From Pseudomonas solani (GTDB lineage Bacteria; Pseudomonadota; Gammaproteobacteria; Pseudomonadales; Pseudomonadaceae): a DNA stretch of 64,000 nucleotides. Of the stretch, positions 32,425 through 44,939 are shown piece by piece (the first letter of the stretch is position 1; the number at the start of each line of letters is the position of its first letter). Under the pieces are notes generated by a model. The model searched no databases, was not told the DNA's origin, and saw only the letters and a list, made by a program, of their open reading frames with translations. Position numbers and translations under genes: made by a program. Location: contig NZ_AP023081.1 in assembly GCF_026072635.1 (NCBI RefSeq), forward strand, positions 2,972,501-3,036,500. The letters run 5' to 3'.

Positions 32425-32445
32425 TCGTTTCTACAGCGTTAATAT
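32417..32445 (+). promoter_or_regulatory. alpha operon promoter (rpsM)
   Basis: TTGATT (32417-32422), 17-bp spacer, TAATAT (32440-32445), then CGCGCGCCC, a GC-rich discriminator. The -35 starts in the hairpin 3' arm, as at rpsN-rpsH. A leader of about 50 nt precedes rpsM. Confidence 0.75.
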
Positions 32446-32504
32446 CGCGCGCCCTATTTCTTGGCTTCCGGGGCGTAGGTAGCTGTCAACTGGAGTTTCA
32501 CTGA

Positions 32505-32861
32505 ATGGCCCGTATTGCAGGCGTCAACATTCCAGATAACAAGCACACTGTTATCTCGCTGACCTACATCTACGGTGTTGGTCGCACCACTGCACAGAGC
32601 ATCTGTGCAACCACCGGCGTAAATCCGGCGGTAAAGATCAAGGATCTCTCCGACGAGCAGATCGAACAGCTGCGTGGCGAAGTCGCGAAGCTCACCACTG
32701 AAGGTGACCTGCGTCGCGAAATCAACATGAACATCAAGCGTCTGATGGACCTGGGTTGCTACCGCGGCCTGCGTCACCGTCGTGGCCTGCCTGTTCATGG
32801 CCAACGTACCAAGACCAACGCGCGTACCCGTAAGGGCCCGCGTAAGCCGATCCGCAAGTAA
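32505..32861 (+). CDS. rpsM: 30S ribosomal protein S13
   Basis: S13 bridges the subunits and contacts P-site tRNA. 118 aa, MARIAGVNIPDNKHTVISLTYIYGVG at the start and the basic GQRTKTNARTRKGPRKPIRK tail. First gene of the alpha group. Confidence 0.98.
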   Translation: MARIAGVNIPDNKHTVISLTYIYGVGRTTAQSICATTGVNPAVKIKDLSDEQIEQLRGEVAKLTTEGDLRREINMNIKRLMDLGCYRGLRHRRGLPVHGQRTKTNARTRKGPRKPIRK

Positions 32862-32891
32862 TTGCGCCCGCGAATCGACAGGAACTAAGTC

Positions 32892-33281
32892 ATGGCTAAG
32901 CCTGCTGCTCGTCCCCGTAAGAAAGTCAAAAAGACAGTGGTTGATGGGATCGCCCACATCCACGCGTCTTTCAACAACACCATCGTGACCATCACTGACC
33001 GTCAAGGTAACGCCCTGTCCTGGGCCACCTCCGGTGGTTCTGGTTTCCGCGGCTCCCGTAAAAGCACTCCGTTCGCTGCCCAGGTAGCTGCTGAGCGTGC
33101 TGGTCAAGCTGCCCTCGAATACGGCCTCAAGAACCTCGACGTCAACGTCAAGGGTCCGGGTCCGGGTCGCGAATCCGCCGTGCGTGCTCTGAACGCCTGC
33201 GGCTACAAGATTGCCAGCATCACCGACGTGACGCCGATCCCGCATAACGGGTGCCGTCCGCCGAAGAAGCGTCGCGTGTAA
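32892..33281 (+). CDS. rpsK: 30S ribosomal protein S11
   Basis: S11 is in the 30S platform. 129 aa with IAHIHASFNNTIVTITDRQGN and the C-terminal PIPHNGCRPPKKRRV. Confidence 0.98.
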   Translation: MAKPAARPRKKVKKTVVDGIAHIHASFNNTIVTITDRQGNALSWATSGGSGFRGSRKSTPFAAQVAAERAGQAALEYGLKNLDVNVKGPGPGRESAVRALNACGYKIASITDVTPIPHNGCRPPKKRRV

Positions 33282-33297
33282 TAGGAGACAGTGAGAA

Positions 33298-33918
33298 ATG
33301 GCTCGTTACATTGGTCCCAAATGCAAACTGTCCCGTCGTGAAGGTACTGACCTCTTCCTGAAGAGTGGTGCCCGCGCGCTCGAATCCAAGTGCAACATCG
33401 AATCGGCTCCTGGCCAGCACGGCGCTCGCCGTGGTCGCCTGTCCGACTACGGTACTCAGCTGCGCGAGAAGCAGAAAGTACGTCGTATCTACGGTGTTCT
33501 GGAGCGTCAGTTCAGCGGTTACTACAAGGAAGCTGCCAGCCGTAAGGGCGCTACCGGTGAGAACCTGCTGCAACTTCTCGAGTGCCGCCTGGACAACGTC
33601 GTATACCGCATGGGCTTTGGTGCTACCCGCTCCGAATCCCGTCAGCTGGTATCGCACAAAGCCATCAGCGTTAACGGTCAGACCGTGAACGTCCCGTCCT
33701 ACCAGATCAAAGCTGGTGACGTGGTAGCAATTCGCGAGAAGTCGAAGAATCAGCTGCGTATCGTTCAAGCCCTTGAACTGTGCGCCCAACGCGGTCGCGT
33801 TGAGTGGGTTGAAGTCGACAGCGAGAAGAAGTCCGGTGTGTTCAAAAGCGTTCCGGCACGTGCTGATCTGTCCGCCGACATCAACGAAAACCTGATTGTC
33901 GAGCTCTACTCCAAGTAA
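33298..33918 (+). CDS. rpsD: 30S ribosomal protein S4
   Basis: S4 starts 30S assembly and in E. coli represses the alpha operon. 206 aa with RRIYGVLERQFSGYYKEA and the S4 RNA-binding motif LECRLDNVVYRMGFGATRSE near residue 95. rpoA follows after 22 nt. Confidence 0.98.
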   Translation: MARYIGPKCKLSRREGTDLFLKSGARALESKCNIESAPGQHGARRGRLSDYGTQLREKQKVRRIYGVLERQFSGYYKEAASRKGATGENLLQLLECRLDNVVYRMGFGATRSESRQLVSHKAISVNGQTVNVPSYQIKAGDVVAIREKSKNQLRIVQALELCAQRGRVEWVEVDSEKKSGVFKSVPARADLSADINENLIVELYSK

Positions 33919-33940
33919 GGGCTAGAAAATAGGTGCATCC

Positions 33941-34942
33941 ATGCAGAGTTCGGTAAATGAGTTCCTGACCCCCCGCCACATTGATGTGCAGGTGGTCAGT
34001 CCGACCCGCGCCAAGATCACGCTCGAGCCTCTCGAGCGCGGTTTCGGCCATACCCTGGGCAACGCGCTGCGTCGCATCCTGTTGTCCTCCATGCCTGGCT
34101 GTGCAGTAGTCGAGGCCGAAATCGACGGCGTACTCCATGAGTACAGTGCCATCGAAGGTGTTCAGGAAGATGTCATCGAAATCCTGCTCAACCTGAAAGG
34201 TCTGGCTGTCAAGCTGCACGGTCGTGACGAAGTAACGCTGAACCTGGTCAAGAAGGGTTCGGGCGTGGTCACTGCTGCCGATATTCAGCTGGATCATGAT
34301 GTCGAGATCGTCAATGGCGACCACGTGATCGCTAACCTGGCGGAAAACGGCGCACTGAACATGAAGCTCAAAGTGGCTCGTGGTCGCGGCTATGAGCCGG
34401 CTGACGCGCGTCAGAGCGATGAAGACGAGAGCCGCAGCATTGGTCGCTTGCAGCTCGACTCTTCGTTCAGCCCGGTCCGTCGTGTTGCTTACGTGGTGGA
34501 AAACGCCCGTGTCGAGCAGCGTACCAACCTGGACAAGCTGGTCATTGATCTGGAAACCAACGGTACCCTGGATCCTGAAGAGGCCATCCGTCGTGCCGCT
34601 ACCATCCTGCAACAGCAGCTGGCAGCGTTCGTCGACCTCAAAGGTGATAGCGAGCCCGTAGTAGTCGAGCAGGAAGACGAGATCGATCCGATCCTGCTGC
34701 GCCCGGTTGATGATCTTGAGCTGACCGTACGTTCGGCCAACTGCCTCAAGGCGGAGAACATTTACTACATCGGTGATCTGATTCAGCGCACCGAAGTGGA
34801 ACTGTTGAAGACTCCGAACCTGGGCAAGAAGTCCCTGACCGAGATCAAGGACGTCCTGGCCTCCCGTGGTCTGTCCCTCGGTATGCGCCTCGACAACTGG
34901 CCGCCGGCAAGTCTTAAGAAGGACGACAAGGCGACTGCCTGA
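33941..34942 (+). CDS. rpoA: DNA-directed RNA polymerase subunit alpha
   Basis: The alpha dimer scaffolds RNA polymerase and its C-terminal domain binds UP elements and activators. The 333-aa protein has the N-terminal dimer motif LEPLERGFGHTLGNALRRILLSSMPGC (residues 30-56) and the two-helix C-terminal domain LTVRSANCLKAENIYYIGDLI...LGKKSLTEIKDVLASRGLSLGMRL. Intact. Confidence 0.99.
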   Translation: MQSSVNEFLTPRHIDVQVVSPTRAKITLEPLERGFGHTLGNALRRILLSSMPGCAVVEAEIDGVLHEYSAIEGVQEDVIEILLNLKGLAVKLHGRDEVTLNLVKKGSGVVTAADIQLDHDVEIVNGDHVIANLAENGALNMKLKVARGRGYEPADARQSDEDESRSIGRLQLDSSFSPVRRVAYVVENARVEQRTNLDKLVIDLETNGTLDPEEAIRRAATILQQQLAAFVDLKGDSEPVVVEQEDEIDPILLRPVDDLELTVRSANCLKAENIYYIGDLIQRTEVELLKTPNLGKKSLTEIKDVLASRGLSLGMRLDNWPPASLKKDDKATA

Positions 34943-34984
34943 TCGTCGTAATCACCGAACGTGAGTTTGGTAAGGAATTGAACC

Positions 34985-35374
34985 ATGCGTCATCGTAAAA
35001 GTGGCCGTCACCTCAGCCGCACCAGCGCACACCGCAAGGCCATGTTCCAGAACATGGCGGTTTCGCTGTTCGAGCACGAACTGATCAAAACCACCCTGCC
35101 GAAAGCCAAGGAACTGCGCCGCGTTGCCGAGCCGCTGATCACCCTGGCCAAGGAAGACAGCGTTGCCAACCGTCGTCTGGCCTTCGACCGCACTCGTTCG
35201 AAAGCCATCGTTGGCAAACTGTTCAACGATCTGGGCAAGCGCTACGCCAACCGTCAGGGCGGCTACCTCCGCATCCTGAAGTGCGGCTTCCGCGCTGGCG
35301 ACAACGCTCCGATGGCCTACGTTGAGCTGATCGACCGTCCGGTCGGCGGCGCAGCAGTAGAAGCTGCCGAGTAA
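34985..35374 (+). CDS. rplQ: 50S ribosomal protein L17
   Basis: L17 lies near the tunnel exit. 129 aa, MRHRKSGRHLSRTSAHRKAMF at the start and GGYLRILKCGFRAGDNAPMAYVEL near the end. Last gene of the alpha operon, followed by a strong terminator. Confidence 0.98.
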   Translation: MRHRKSGRHLSRTSAHRKAMFQNMAVSLFEHELIKTTLPKAKELRRVAEPLITLAKEDSVANRRLAFDRTRSKAIVGKLFNDLGKRYANRQGGYLRILKCGFRAGDNAPMAYVELIDRPVGGAAVEAAE

Positions 35375-35391
35375 GTCGTACGCTACAAGAG

Positions 35392-35419
35392 AAAACCGGG
35401 CCTAGTGCCCGGTTTTTTC
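35392..35419 (+). terminator. alpha operon terminator
   Basis: AAAACCGGGC-ctagt-GCCCGGTTTT with a further TT tail, 17 nt after rplQ. It ends the ribosomal block. Confidence 0.93.
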
Positions 35420-35504
35420 GTTTCAGTCCTATGGTTTTCTTCTCTTCGCATCCTGCCTGGAAGGGCTCCGGGACCTCGTTGGAAATAATCGATTCGGGCC
35501 TACA

Positions 35505-35529
35505 GATCGAAAGATAATATCTATCGATC
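35505..35529. promoter_or_regulatory. Near-perfect palindrome upstream of catalase (candidate operator)
   Basis: GATCGAAAGATA-a-TATCTATCGATC: 11 of 12 arm positions are complementary. It lies 85 nt before the catalase start in an otherwise gene-free 239-nt gap. The ATA...TAT core recalls the spaced ATAG/CTAT pattern of OxyR sites but is not an exact match. An operator for an oxidative-stress regulator is the simplest reading. Confidence 0.45.
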
Positions 35530-35613
35530 GCTTTCCATTAATGCATTGGCTCTGCATTGCCGGCTGCTTCATCCTGTTCCTCGTTGGCTAGTAACTATCC
35601 GTGAGGAAGCAAG

Positions 35614-37065
<1,452 letters not shown>

Positions 37066-37082
37066 CACTTCACCGGGCATGA

Positions 37083-37118
37083 AAAAGCCCCTGTCACCTC
37101 GCGGTGGCAGGGGCTTTT
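37083..37118. terminator. Bidirectional terminator between catalase and uvrA
   Basis: AAAAGCCCCTG...CAGGGGCTTTT with inner pairing; A-rich and T-rich flanks on both sides suit termination of katA on plus and uvrA on minus. Confidence 0.9.
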
Positions 37119-37133
37119 CATTGTGCGCTGGAC

Positions 37134-39968
<2,835 letters not shown>

Positions 39969-40000
39969 TGCTGCCTCGTTTGGCGTGCGGGAAACCCGCG

Positions 40001-40030
40001 ATTATACGGGGCGTGCCTAGCCTGCGGCAA
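40001..40030 (-). promoter_or_regulatory. uvrA promoter
   Basis: On the minus strand, TTGCCG, an 18-bp spacer and a perfect TATAAT (40001-40006) lead to transcription close to the uvrA start at 39968, giving a short leader. Confidence 0.6.
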
Positions 40031-40177
40031 AGGCGCGCGACTGTGCTGTAGACCATCGGGACTGTTAGAATGCGCGACATTTTTTGGCGCCGGCACAGGC
40101 CGGGCACCCAGGGTCGGGTGCGTGCGCCGCCGAGGGGCACGACGCATTTCCCCGTATCCGTTTCCCATGAGGAATCT

Positions 40178-41572
40178 ATGCACGACTCCCATTCCGAACG
40201 CATGAGCGGCCGCGAGACCCGAGCGGCCAGCGGCCTCGCCCTGGTGTTCGCCTTCCGCATGCTCGGCATGTTCATGGTGCTGCCGGTCCTGGCCACCTAC
40301 GGGCAGGACCTGGCCGGCGCGACCCCCGCGCTGATCGGCCTGGCCATCGGCGCCTACGGCCTCACCCAGGCGGTGCTGCAGATCCCCTTCGGCATCGTTT
40401 CCGACCGTATCGGCCGCCTGCCCGTCATCTATATCGGCCTGCTGATCTTCGCCGCCGGCGCAGTGCTCGCCGCCAACGCCGACTCCATCTGGGGTGTGAT
40501 CGCCGGCCGCGTGCTGCAGGGCGCCGGGGCCATCTCCGCCGCCGTGATGGCCCTGCTCTCCGACCTCACCCGCGAGCAGCACCGCACCAAGGCCATGGCC
40601 ATGATCGGCATGAGTATCGGCGTCTCCTTCGCCGTCGCCATGGTGGTCGGCCCGCTGGTCACCCGTGCCTTCGGCCTCTCCGGGCTGTTCTGGGTGACCG
40701 CCGTGATGGCGCTGGTGGGCATCGCCATCATCGCCCTGGTGGTGCCGCGCGCCGACCACCCGCTGCAGCACCGCGAGTCCGGGGTCGCCCGCCAGGCGCT
40801 GCTGCCCACCCTCAAGCACCCCGACCTGCTGCGCCTGGACTTCGGCATCCTCGCCCTGCACGCCGTGCTCATGGCCAGCTTCGTCGCGCTGCCGCTGGCG
40901 CTGGTGGAGAAGGCCGGCCTGCCCAAGGAGCAGCACTGGTGGGTCTACCTCACTGCGTTGCTGGTGGGCTTCTTCGGCATGGTGCCCTTCATCATCTACG
41001 CCGAGAAAAAGCGCCGGATGAAGCGCGTGCTGCTTGGGGCCGTCAGCGTGCTGCTGGCCTGCGAGCTGTACTTCTGGGCCTTCGGCGACACCCTGCAGGC
41101 GCTGGTGATCGGCACCATCGTCTTCTTCACCGCCTTCAACCTGCTGGAAGCCTCGTTGCCGTCGCTGATCAGCAAGGTCGCCCCGGCCGGCGGCAAGGGC
41201 ACCGCGATGGGCGTCTACTCCACCAGCCAGTTCCTCGGCGCGGCCCTTGGCGGCATCCTGGGGGGCTGGTTGTTCCAGCATGGCGGGCTGTCGGTGGTAT
41301 TCATCGGCTGCGCCGTTGTCTGTGCGATTTGGCTCGCCATTGCTGTTACTATGCGCGAGCCTCCGTATGTCACCAGCCTGCGCCTGCCCCTCTCAGCAGC
41401 GGCCCTCGGCGATGCCGGGCTGGTGGCGCGATTGCTGGCAACGCCCGGAGTGGCCGATGCCGTAGTGGTGGCCGAAGAAGGCGCCATCTATATCAAGTTG
41501 GATACCGAACAATTGGACCGCACGTCCCTGGAGCGCCTGATCAACGCGGCGCCCGAACGTGCTGAAGCCTAG
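40178..41572 (+). CDS. MFS transporter with C-terminal YAM-like domain (YajR type)
   Basis: A 464-aa inner-membrane protein with 12 predicted helices (first near residue 16, ASGLALVFAFRMLGMFMVLPVL). The motif A-like loop GIVSDRIGRLPVIYIG lies between helices 2 and 3. Residues after about 400 form a soluble tail (ALGDAGLVARLLATPGVADA...IYIKLDTEQLDRTSLERLI), which matches the ferredoxin-like YAM domain of E. coli YajR in place and pattern. The substrate is unknown. The ATG at 40178 follows GAGGAATCT; longer in-frame starts lack helical sense. ssb follows after 9 nt, as in P. aeruginosa. Confidence 0.85.
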   Translation: MHDSHSERMSGRETRAASGLALVFAFRMLGMFMVLPVLATYGQDLAGATPALIGLAIGAYGLTQAVLQIPFGIVSDRIGRLPVIYIGLLIFAAGAVLAANADSIWGVIAGRVLQGAGAISAAVMALLSDLTREQHRTKAMAMIGMSIGVSFAVAMVVGPLVTRAFGLSGLFWVTAVMALVGIAIIALVVPRADHPLQHRESGVARQALLPTLKHPDLLRLDFGILALHAVLMASFVALPLALVEKAGLPKEQHWWVYLTALLVGFFGMVPFIIYAEKKRRMKRVLLGAVSVLLACELYFWAFGDTLQALVIGTIVFFTAFNLLEASLPSLISKVAPAGGKGTAMGVYSTSQFLGAALGGILGGWLFQHGGLSVVFIGCAVVCAIWLAIAVTMREPPYVTSLRLPLSAAALGDAGLVARLLATPGVADAVVVAEEGAIYIKLDTEQLDRTSLERLINAAPERAEA

Positions 41573-41581
41573 GAGAACGTT

Positions 41582-42079
41582 ATGGCCCGTGGGGTTAACA
41601 AAGTCATTCTGGTTGGCAACGTCGGTGGTGATCCCGAAGTTCGCTACATGCCCAACGGCAATGCCGTGACCAACGTCACCCTGGCCACCAGCGAAAGCTG
41701 GAAGGACAAGCAGACCGGCCAGCAGCAGGAACGTACCGAGTGGCACCGCGTGGTGTTCTTTGGCCGTCTCGCCGAAATCGCCGGCGAGTACCTGCGCAAG
41801 GGCTCGCAGGTCTACGTCGAAGGCACCCTGCGCACCCGCGAGTGGGAAAAGGACGGCGTCAAGCGCTACACCACCGAGATCGTGGTCGACATCAACGGCC
41901 AGATGCAGCTGCTCGGCGGCCGTCCCGGCAACGATGGCGACTCCGCCCCGCGTGCCCCGCGCCCGCAGCGTGAGCCGCAACAGTCCGCCCCGCGCGAGCA
42001 ACAGCAGCGCCCGGCTCCGCAGCCCGCCGCCCAACCGGCGCCGGACTACGACAGCTTCGACGACGACATTCCGTTCTGA
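41582..42079 (+). CDS. ssb: Single-stranded DNA-binding protein
   Basis: SSB coats single-stranded DNA in replication and repair. The 165-aa protein has an N-terminal OB fold (MARGVNKVILVGNVGGDPEVRY, to about residue 110), a Q/P/R-rich flexible linker and the acidic C-terminal tip DDDIPF that recruits partner proteins. The SD TAGGAGAACG overlaps the end of the MFS gene, so the two are probably one operon. A strong terminator follows. Confidence 0.98.
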   Translation: MARGVNKVILVGNVGGDPEVRYMPNGNAVTNVTLATSESWKDKQTGQQQERTEWHRVVFFGRLAEIAGEYLRKGSQVYVEGTLRTREWEKDGVKRYTTEIVVDINGQMQLLGGRPGNDGDSAPRAPRPQREPQQSAPREQQQRPAPQPAAQPAPDYDSFDDDIPF

Positions 42080-42100
42080 TTCGAGCCCTTCGGCACAGAC

Positions 42101-42131
42101 AAAGGCGCAGCCCCCCGGCTGCGCCTTTTTC
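42101..42131 (+). terminator. ssb terminator
   Basis: AAAGGCGCAGCC-ccc-GGCTGCGCCTTTTT. It ends the MFS-ssb unit. The 42132-42325 gap that follows holds no ORF or clear promoter. Confidence 0.93.
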
Positions 42132-42325
42132 GTTTCGGGAGGAGGAAAACGGCACCCGACGCCTCGGTTATCCACAGCCGGCTTTCGGCTGTCGGATCAG
42201 CCTGCAGCCCGCGTGGTACGGGACTTTGTGAATGCAACATCACATTCGGGCCGGGCTCTGGACGCTGGCAAACCGCCTCTATAGGCTTGCCCACCATTCC
42301 ATCGACCGCCTTCCCGGAACCCACC

Positions 42326-43660
42326 ATGAAACTCAACGGACTGACCGCCGTTCTGCTTCTGGCCGGCCTGCCCCTGTGCAGCATCGCCAGCCCCTACCAG
42401 ACCCTCGCCCGTGACGCGGAAAGCAGTGCCCGCTGGGGCCTGCTCGGCAGTGCCGCCGAGCAGTACCGCGCCATCCTCGCCGACCCGAGCCTGAGTGCCA
42501 GCCACCCCCGCGCGCGCCTGGCCCTGGCCAAGGTCCATGCCGACGCCCTCGACTACCCGGCCGCCAAGGCCGAGCTGGCGCGGCTCAAGCAGGACGCCCC
42601 CGACTCCGCGGAGGCCAAGGAAGGCGCCAAGCTGGCCAAGCGCATCGCCAGGAAACTCAAGACCCACACCTTCGGCGGCCGCGTCGCCGTGGCCCGGGTG
42701 CATGACACCGACACTGCCAACGCCAGCGCGGGCATGACCCAGGACCCCTCGTTCGATGACGAGGACGAGGACGACGAAGACATGGACGACATGGCCTTCG
42801 AGGACGACGACAGCCTCGACGACCTGCTCGACGACATCGACCTGGACGAGGACGACCTGGCCGACGACGGCGAGGAGGACGACGACACCGCGCCCACCCC
42901 GGTCGCCAAGCCCAAGTCCACCGTCCACGACAACCGCTGGCAGGCCGCCGGCAGCCTGCACTACGGCTACGGCTTCGACGACCGTGGCAGCCGCTGGAAC
43001 CTCGGCGCCAACATCGCCCAGGCCCGCCAGGACGACCGCGACGAACTCAACCGGCAGACCTGGGCGGTCTCCACCGGCCCCACCTTCGTCATACCGGCCT
43101 GGCGCCTGAAGCTCAACGCCGCCGTCACCTACCTGCAGCTCTACAAGGACCACCAGTACGACCTCTCCAGCACCATCTGGTCACTGGGCGCCAGCCACAA
43201 GCTGAACCGCGTGCTGGAGCTGTACACCCGTTACAACTACGAGAACCGTGGCCTGGAAAACGACAGCCCGCTGGACATCGAAGTCGACACCTTCAAGGTC
43301 GGCACCCGCTTCAAGCCCACCGGCAAGGACAGCTTCGACCTCAGCTACTCGCCCAAGGTGGAAGACAACGACACGCGCAACAAGGACAAGGAGCAGGAGG
43401 GCTGGAAGATCAGCTACGCCCGCAAGCTGCCCTGGGACAGCTTCGCCAGCGTCGCCTACAGCCGCCGTCACACCGACTTCGAGCACGACCCCTCCGGCAA
43501 GGAAGAGGACGAGACCAAGCACGTCGTCAACCTCGGTCACAAGCTCACCAAGGACCTGGTGATGACCGTCAGCTACGAGCACAAGGACAAGGACTCCAAC
43601 CTGCCCGGTCGTGACAAGAACAACGAAAGCACGGCCCTCGGCCTGAGCTATAAGTTCTGA
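42326..43660 (+). CDS. Outer-membrane beta-barrel protein with helical N-domain and acidic linker (function unknown)
   Basis: The 444-aa protein has a signal peptide (residues 1-21, ending CSIA). An alpha-helical part with TPR-like spacing follows (about 22-110: GLLGSAAEQYRAILADP, ARLALAKVHADALDYPAAKAEL). Then come a basic patch (KEGAKLAKRIARKLK), a very acidic linker (31 of 44 residues at 144-187 are Asp or Glu), a proline-rich joint, and a C-terminal region (200-444) of alternating strands ending in LGLSYKF, the terminal-Phe beta-signal of BAM substrates. The domain order recalls Slam-type proteins, which also pair TPRs with a barrel, but this one is smaller and no specific relation is shown. 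Its last 13 nt overlap the convergent PepSY gene. Confidence 0.7.
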   Translation: MKLNGLTAVLLLAGLPLCSIASPYQTLARDAESSARWGLLGSAAEQYRAILADPSLSASHPRARLALAKVHADALDYPAAKAELARLKQDAPDSAEAKEGAKLAKRIARKLKTHTFGGRVAVARVHDTDTANASAGMTQDPSFDDEDEDDEDMDDMAFEDDDSLDDLLDDIDLDEDDLADDGEEDDDTAPTPVAKPKSTVHDNRWQAAGSLHYGYGFDDRGSRWNLGANIAQARQDDRDELNRQTWAVSTGPTFVIPAWRLKLNAAVTYLQLYKDHQYDLSSTIWSLGASHKLNRVLELYTRYNYENRGLENDSPLDIEVDTFKVGTRFKPTGKDSFDLSYSPKVEDNDTRNKDKEQEGWKISYARKLPWDSFASVAYSRRHTDFEHDPSGKEEDETKHVVNLGHKLTKDLVMTVSYEHKDKDSNLPGRDKNNESTALGLSYKF

Positions 43661-44859
43661 CCGAAAGCGGCTCGCCGCCCCTCGCGGGCGCGGGCCGCAC
43701 TGGCGCGCCGGGCCTGCCGCTTGCGCCACCAGATGACCACGCCGGTGACGCTCAGCCCGGCGATGGCCAGCCCCAGCAGCGCGATCACGATGCGCCCCGG
43801 CAACCCCGCGATGCGCCCGCCGTGGATCGGTGCCTGCAGCCGGTAGAAGCGTTCACCCGGCGTGCCGCGCCCGGCGATCTCCTCGCCGATCAAGCTGCCG
43901 TCGGTGCCATGGAAGAACAGCCAGGACTTGTCCAGCGGGTTGGCCTCGTGGCCCCCGAAACCGGCGCCGAAGAAGTTGTACTCGAAGCTGTAGTACAGCT
44001 CGCCGATTTCGCCCTCGATGCCAAGCCGCGCTCCTTCCGTCTGTGCCAGCTTGTATACCTGCTGGTAGTCCAGCCGCGTTTCCCCCAGCGCCTCGCGGGG
44101 CATTTGGCTGCGCTGCTGGTAGGTGCTCGGCGGCGCCTCGGAGAACAGTGACACCACCGGCTTGAACACCTGCTCCGGCAGGTTCATCGCCACGCTGCTC
44201 ACCGCCACCGGCAGGAGCAGCAGCCACAGCCAGAGCCCACCGGCCCGGTGCAGGTCGAGGTTGCGCCGGTAGCGGCCGGCGCGGCGCTTGAGCGTCCAGG
44301 CCGTCCACCATTTCTTCAGGAAGGGCCGGCCACGGGGCAGGGTCAGCCAGGCGCCAGCGAAGCAGTCGATGACCCAGAGGATCGCCACCAGCCCCATCAG
44401 CAGCAGGCCCCAGTTGCCCGGCAGCGCCAGGTTGTAGTGGAACTCCAGCAGGAAGGGGATGACGTTCTGCGCCTGCAGGCAGCAGGCGCCCCACTGGCGC
44501 ATGCCCAGCTCGGCGCCGCTCACCGGGTCCAGGTAGATCACCCGGTGGTGCAGGTCGTAGGGTGCGCCCGTAGCCGGGTCGGTGCGCGGCACCGCAGCCA
44601 TCAGCGCCGCATGGCCGGCCTCGTCCGGGACCTCCATGTACCAGACCTGCAGGCGCGGCTCGGCGCCCTCGATACGCTGCACCAGTTCGCCGGGGGACAG
44701 CAGCGGCCCCTGTGCGGGCGCGTGGTAGAAGGCCGGGTTCAGCCATTCGTCGATCTCGTGCTGGAAGGCCAGCAGGCTACCGGTGAGCCCGGCGAGGGCG
44801 AGAAACAGCGCGGTGGCCAGGCCGAGGTAGCGGTGTAGCAGAACGAGAAGAGGGCGCAT
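43648..44859 (-). CDS. PepSY-domain inner-membrane protein, siderophore reductase-like (FoxB/FiuB type)
   Basis: A 403-aa inner-membrane protein with four hydrophobic segments: residues about 4-32 (LLVLLHRYLGLATALFLALAGLTG), the second near 170-195 (WGLLLMGLVAILWVIDCFAG), the third near 220-240 (GGLWLWLLLLPVAVSSVAM) and the last near 360-385. Conserved histidines (His9 in LLHRYLGL, EFHYNLALPGNWG, LDLHRAGG) are the expected haem ligands. This is the PepSY-TM family to which P. aeruginosa FoxB, a siderophore reductase, belongs. The ATG at 44859 follows AGGAGAGC. It lies downstream of a TonB receptor on the same strand, which supports a role in iron release from the imported siderophore. Confidence 0.85.
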   Translation of the reverse strand: MRPLLVLLHRYLGLATALFLALAGLTGSLLAFQHEIDEWLNPAFYHAPAQGPLLSPGELVQRIEGAEPRLQVWYMEVPDEAGHAALMAAVPRTDPATGAPYDLHHRVIYLDPVSGAELGMRQWGACCLQAQNVIPFLLEFHYNLALPGNWGLLLMGLVAILWVIDCFAGAWLTLPRGRPFLKKWWTAWTLKRRAGRYRRNLDLHRAGGLWLWLLLLPVAVSSVAMNLPEQVFKPVVSLFSEAPPSTYQQRSQMPREALGETRLDYQQVYKLAQTEGARLGIEGEIGELYYSFEYNFFGAGFGGHEANPLDKSWLFFHGTDGSLIGEEIAGRGTPGERFYRLQAPIHGGRIAGLPGRIVIALLGLAIAGLSVTGVVIWWRKRQARRASAARAREGRRAAFGQNL

Positions 44860-44898
44860 GGATGCTCTCCTGTGGATAAGTCGATCACGCAAACGTAC

Positions 44899-44926
44899 GA
44901 GCCCACCCCGGTGCCGGGGCGGGCTC
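44899..44926 (-). terminator. Hairpin between receptor and PepSY genes
   Basis: GAGCCCGCCCCGG / CCGGGGTGGGCTC forms a 13-bp stem with one mismatch and a 2-nt loop, read on minus just after the receptor stop. The T content after it is low (GTACGTTTG), so it may only lower expression of the reductase. Confidence 0.5.
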
Positions 44927-44939
44927 GTTCAAGCACCGG

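Noticed and set aside
39969..40177. LexA (SOS) box for uvrA
   Set aside because: No match to CTGTATN4ATACAG was found in the intergenic region; isolated CTGT pieces do not pair.
42232..42254. GAATG...CATTC inverted repeat before the outer-membrane protein gene
   Set aside because: Arms are only 5 bp with a long centre; not better than chance.
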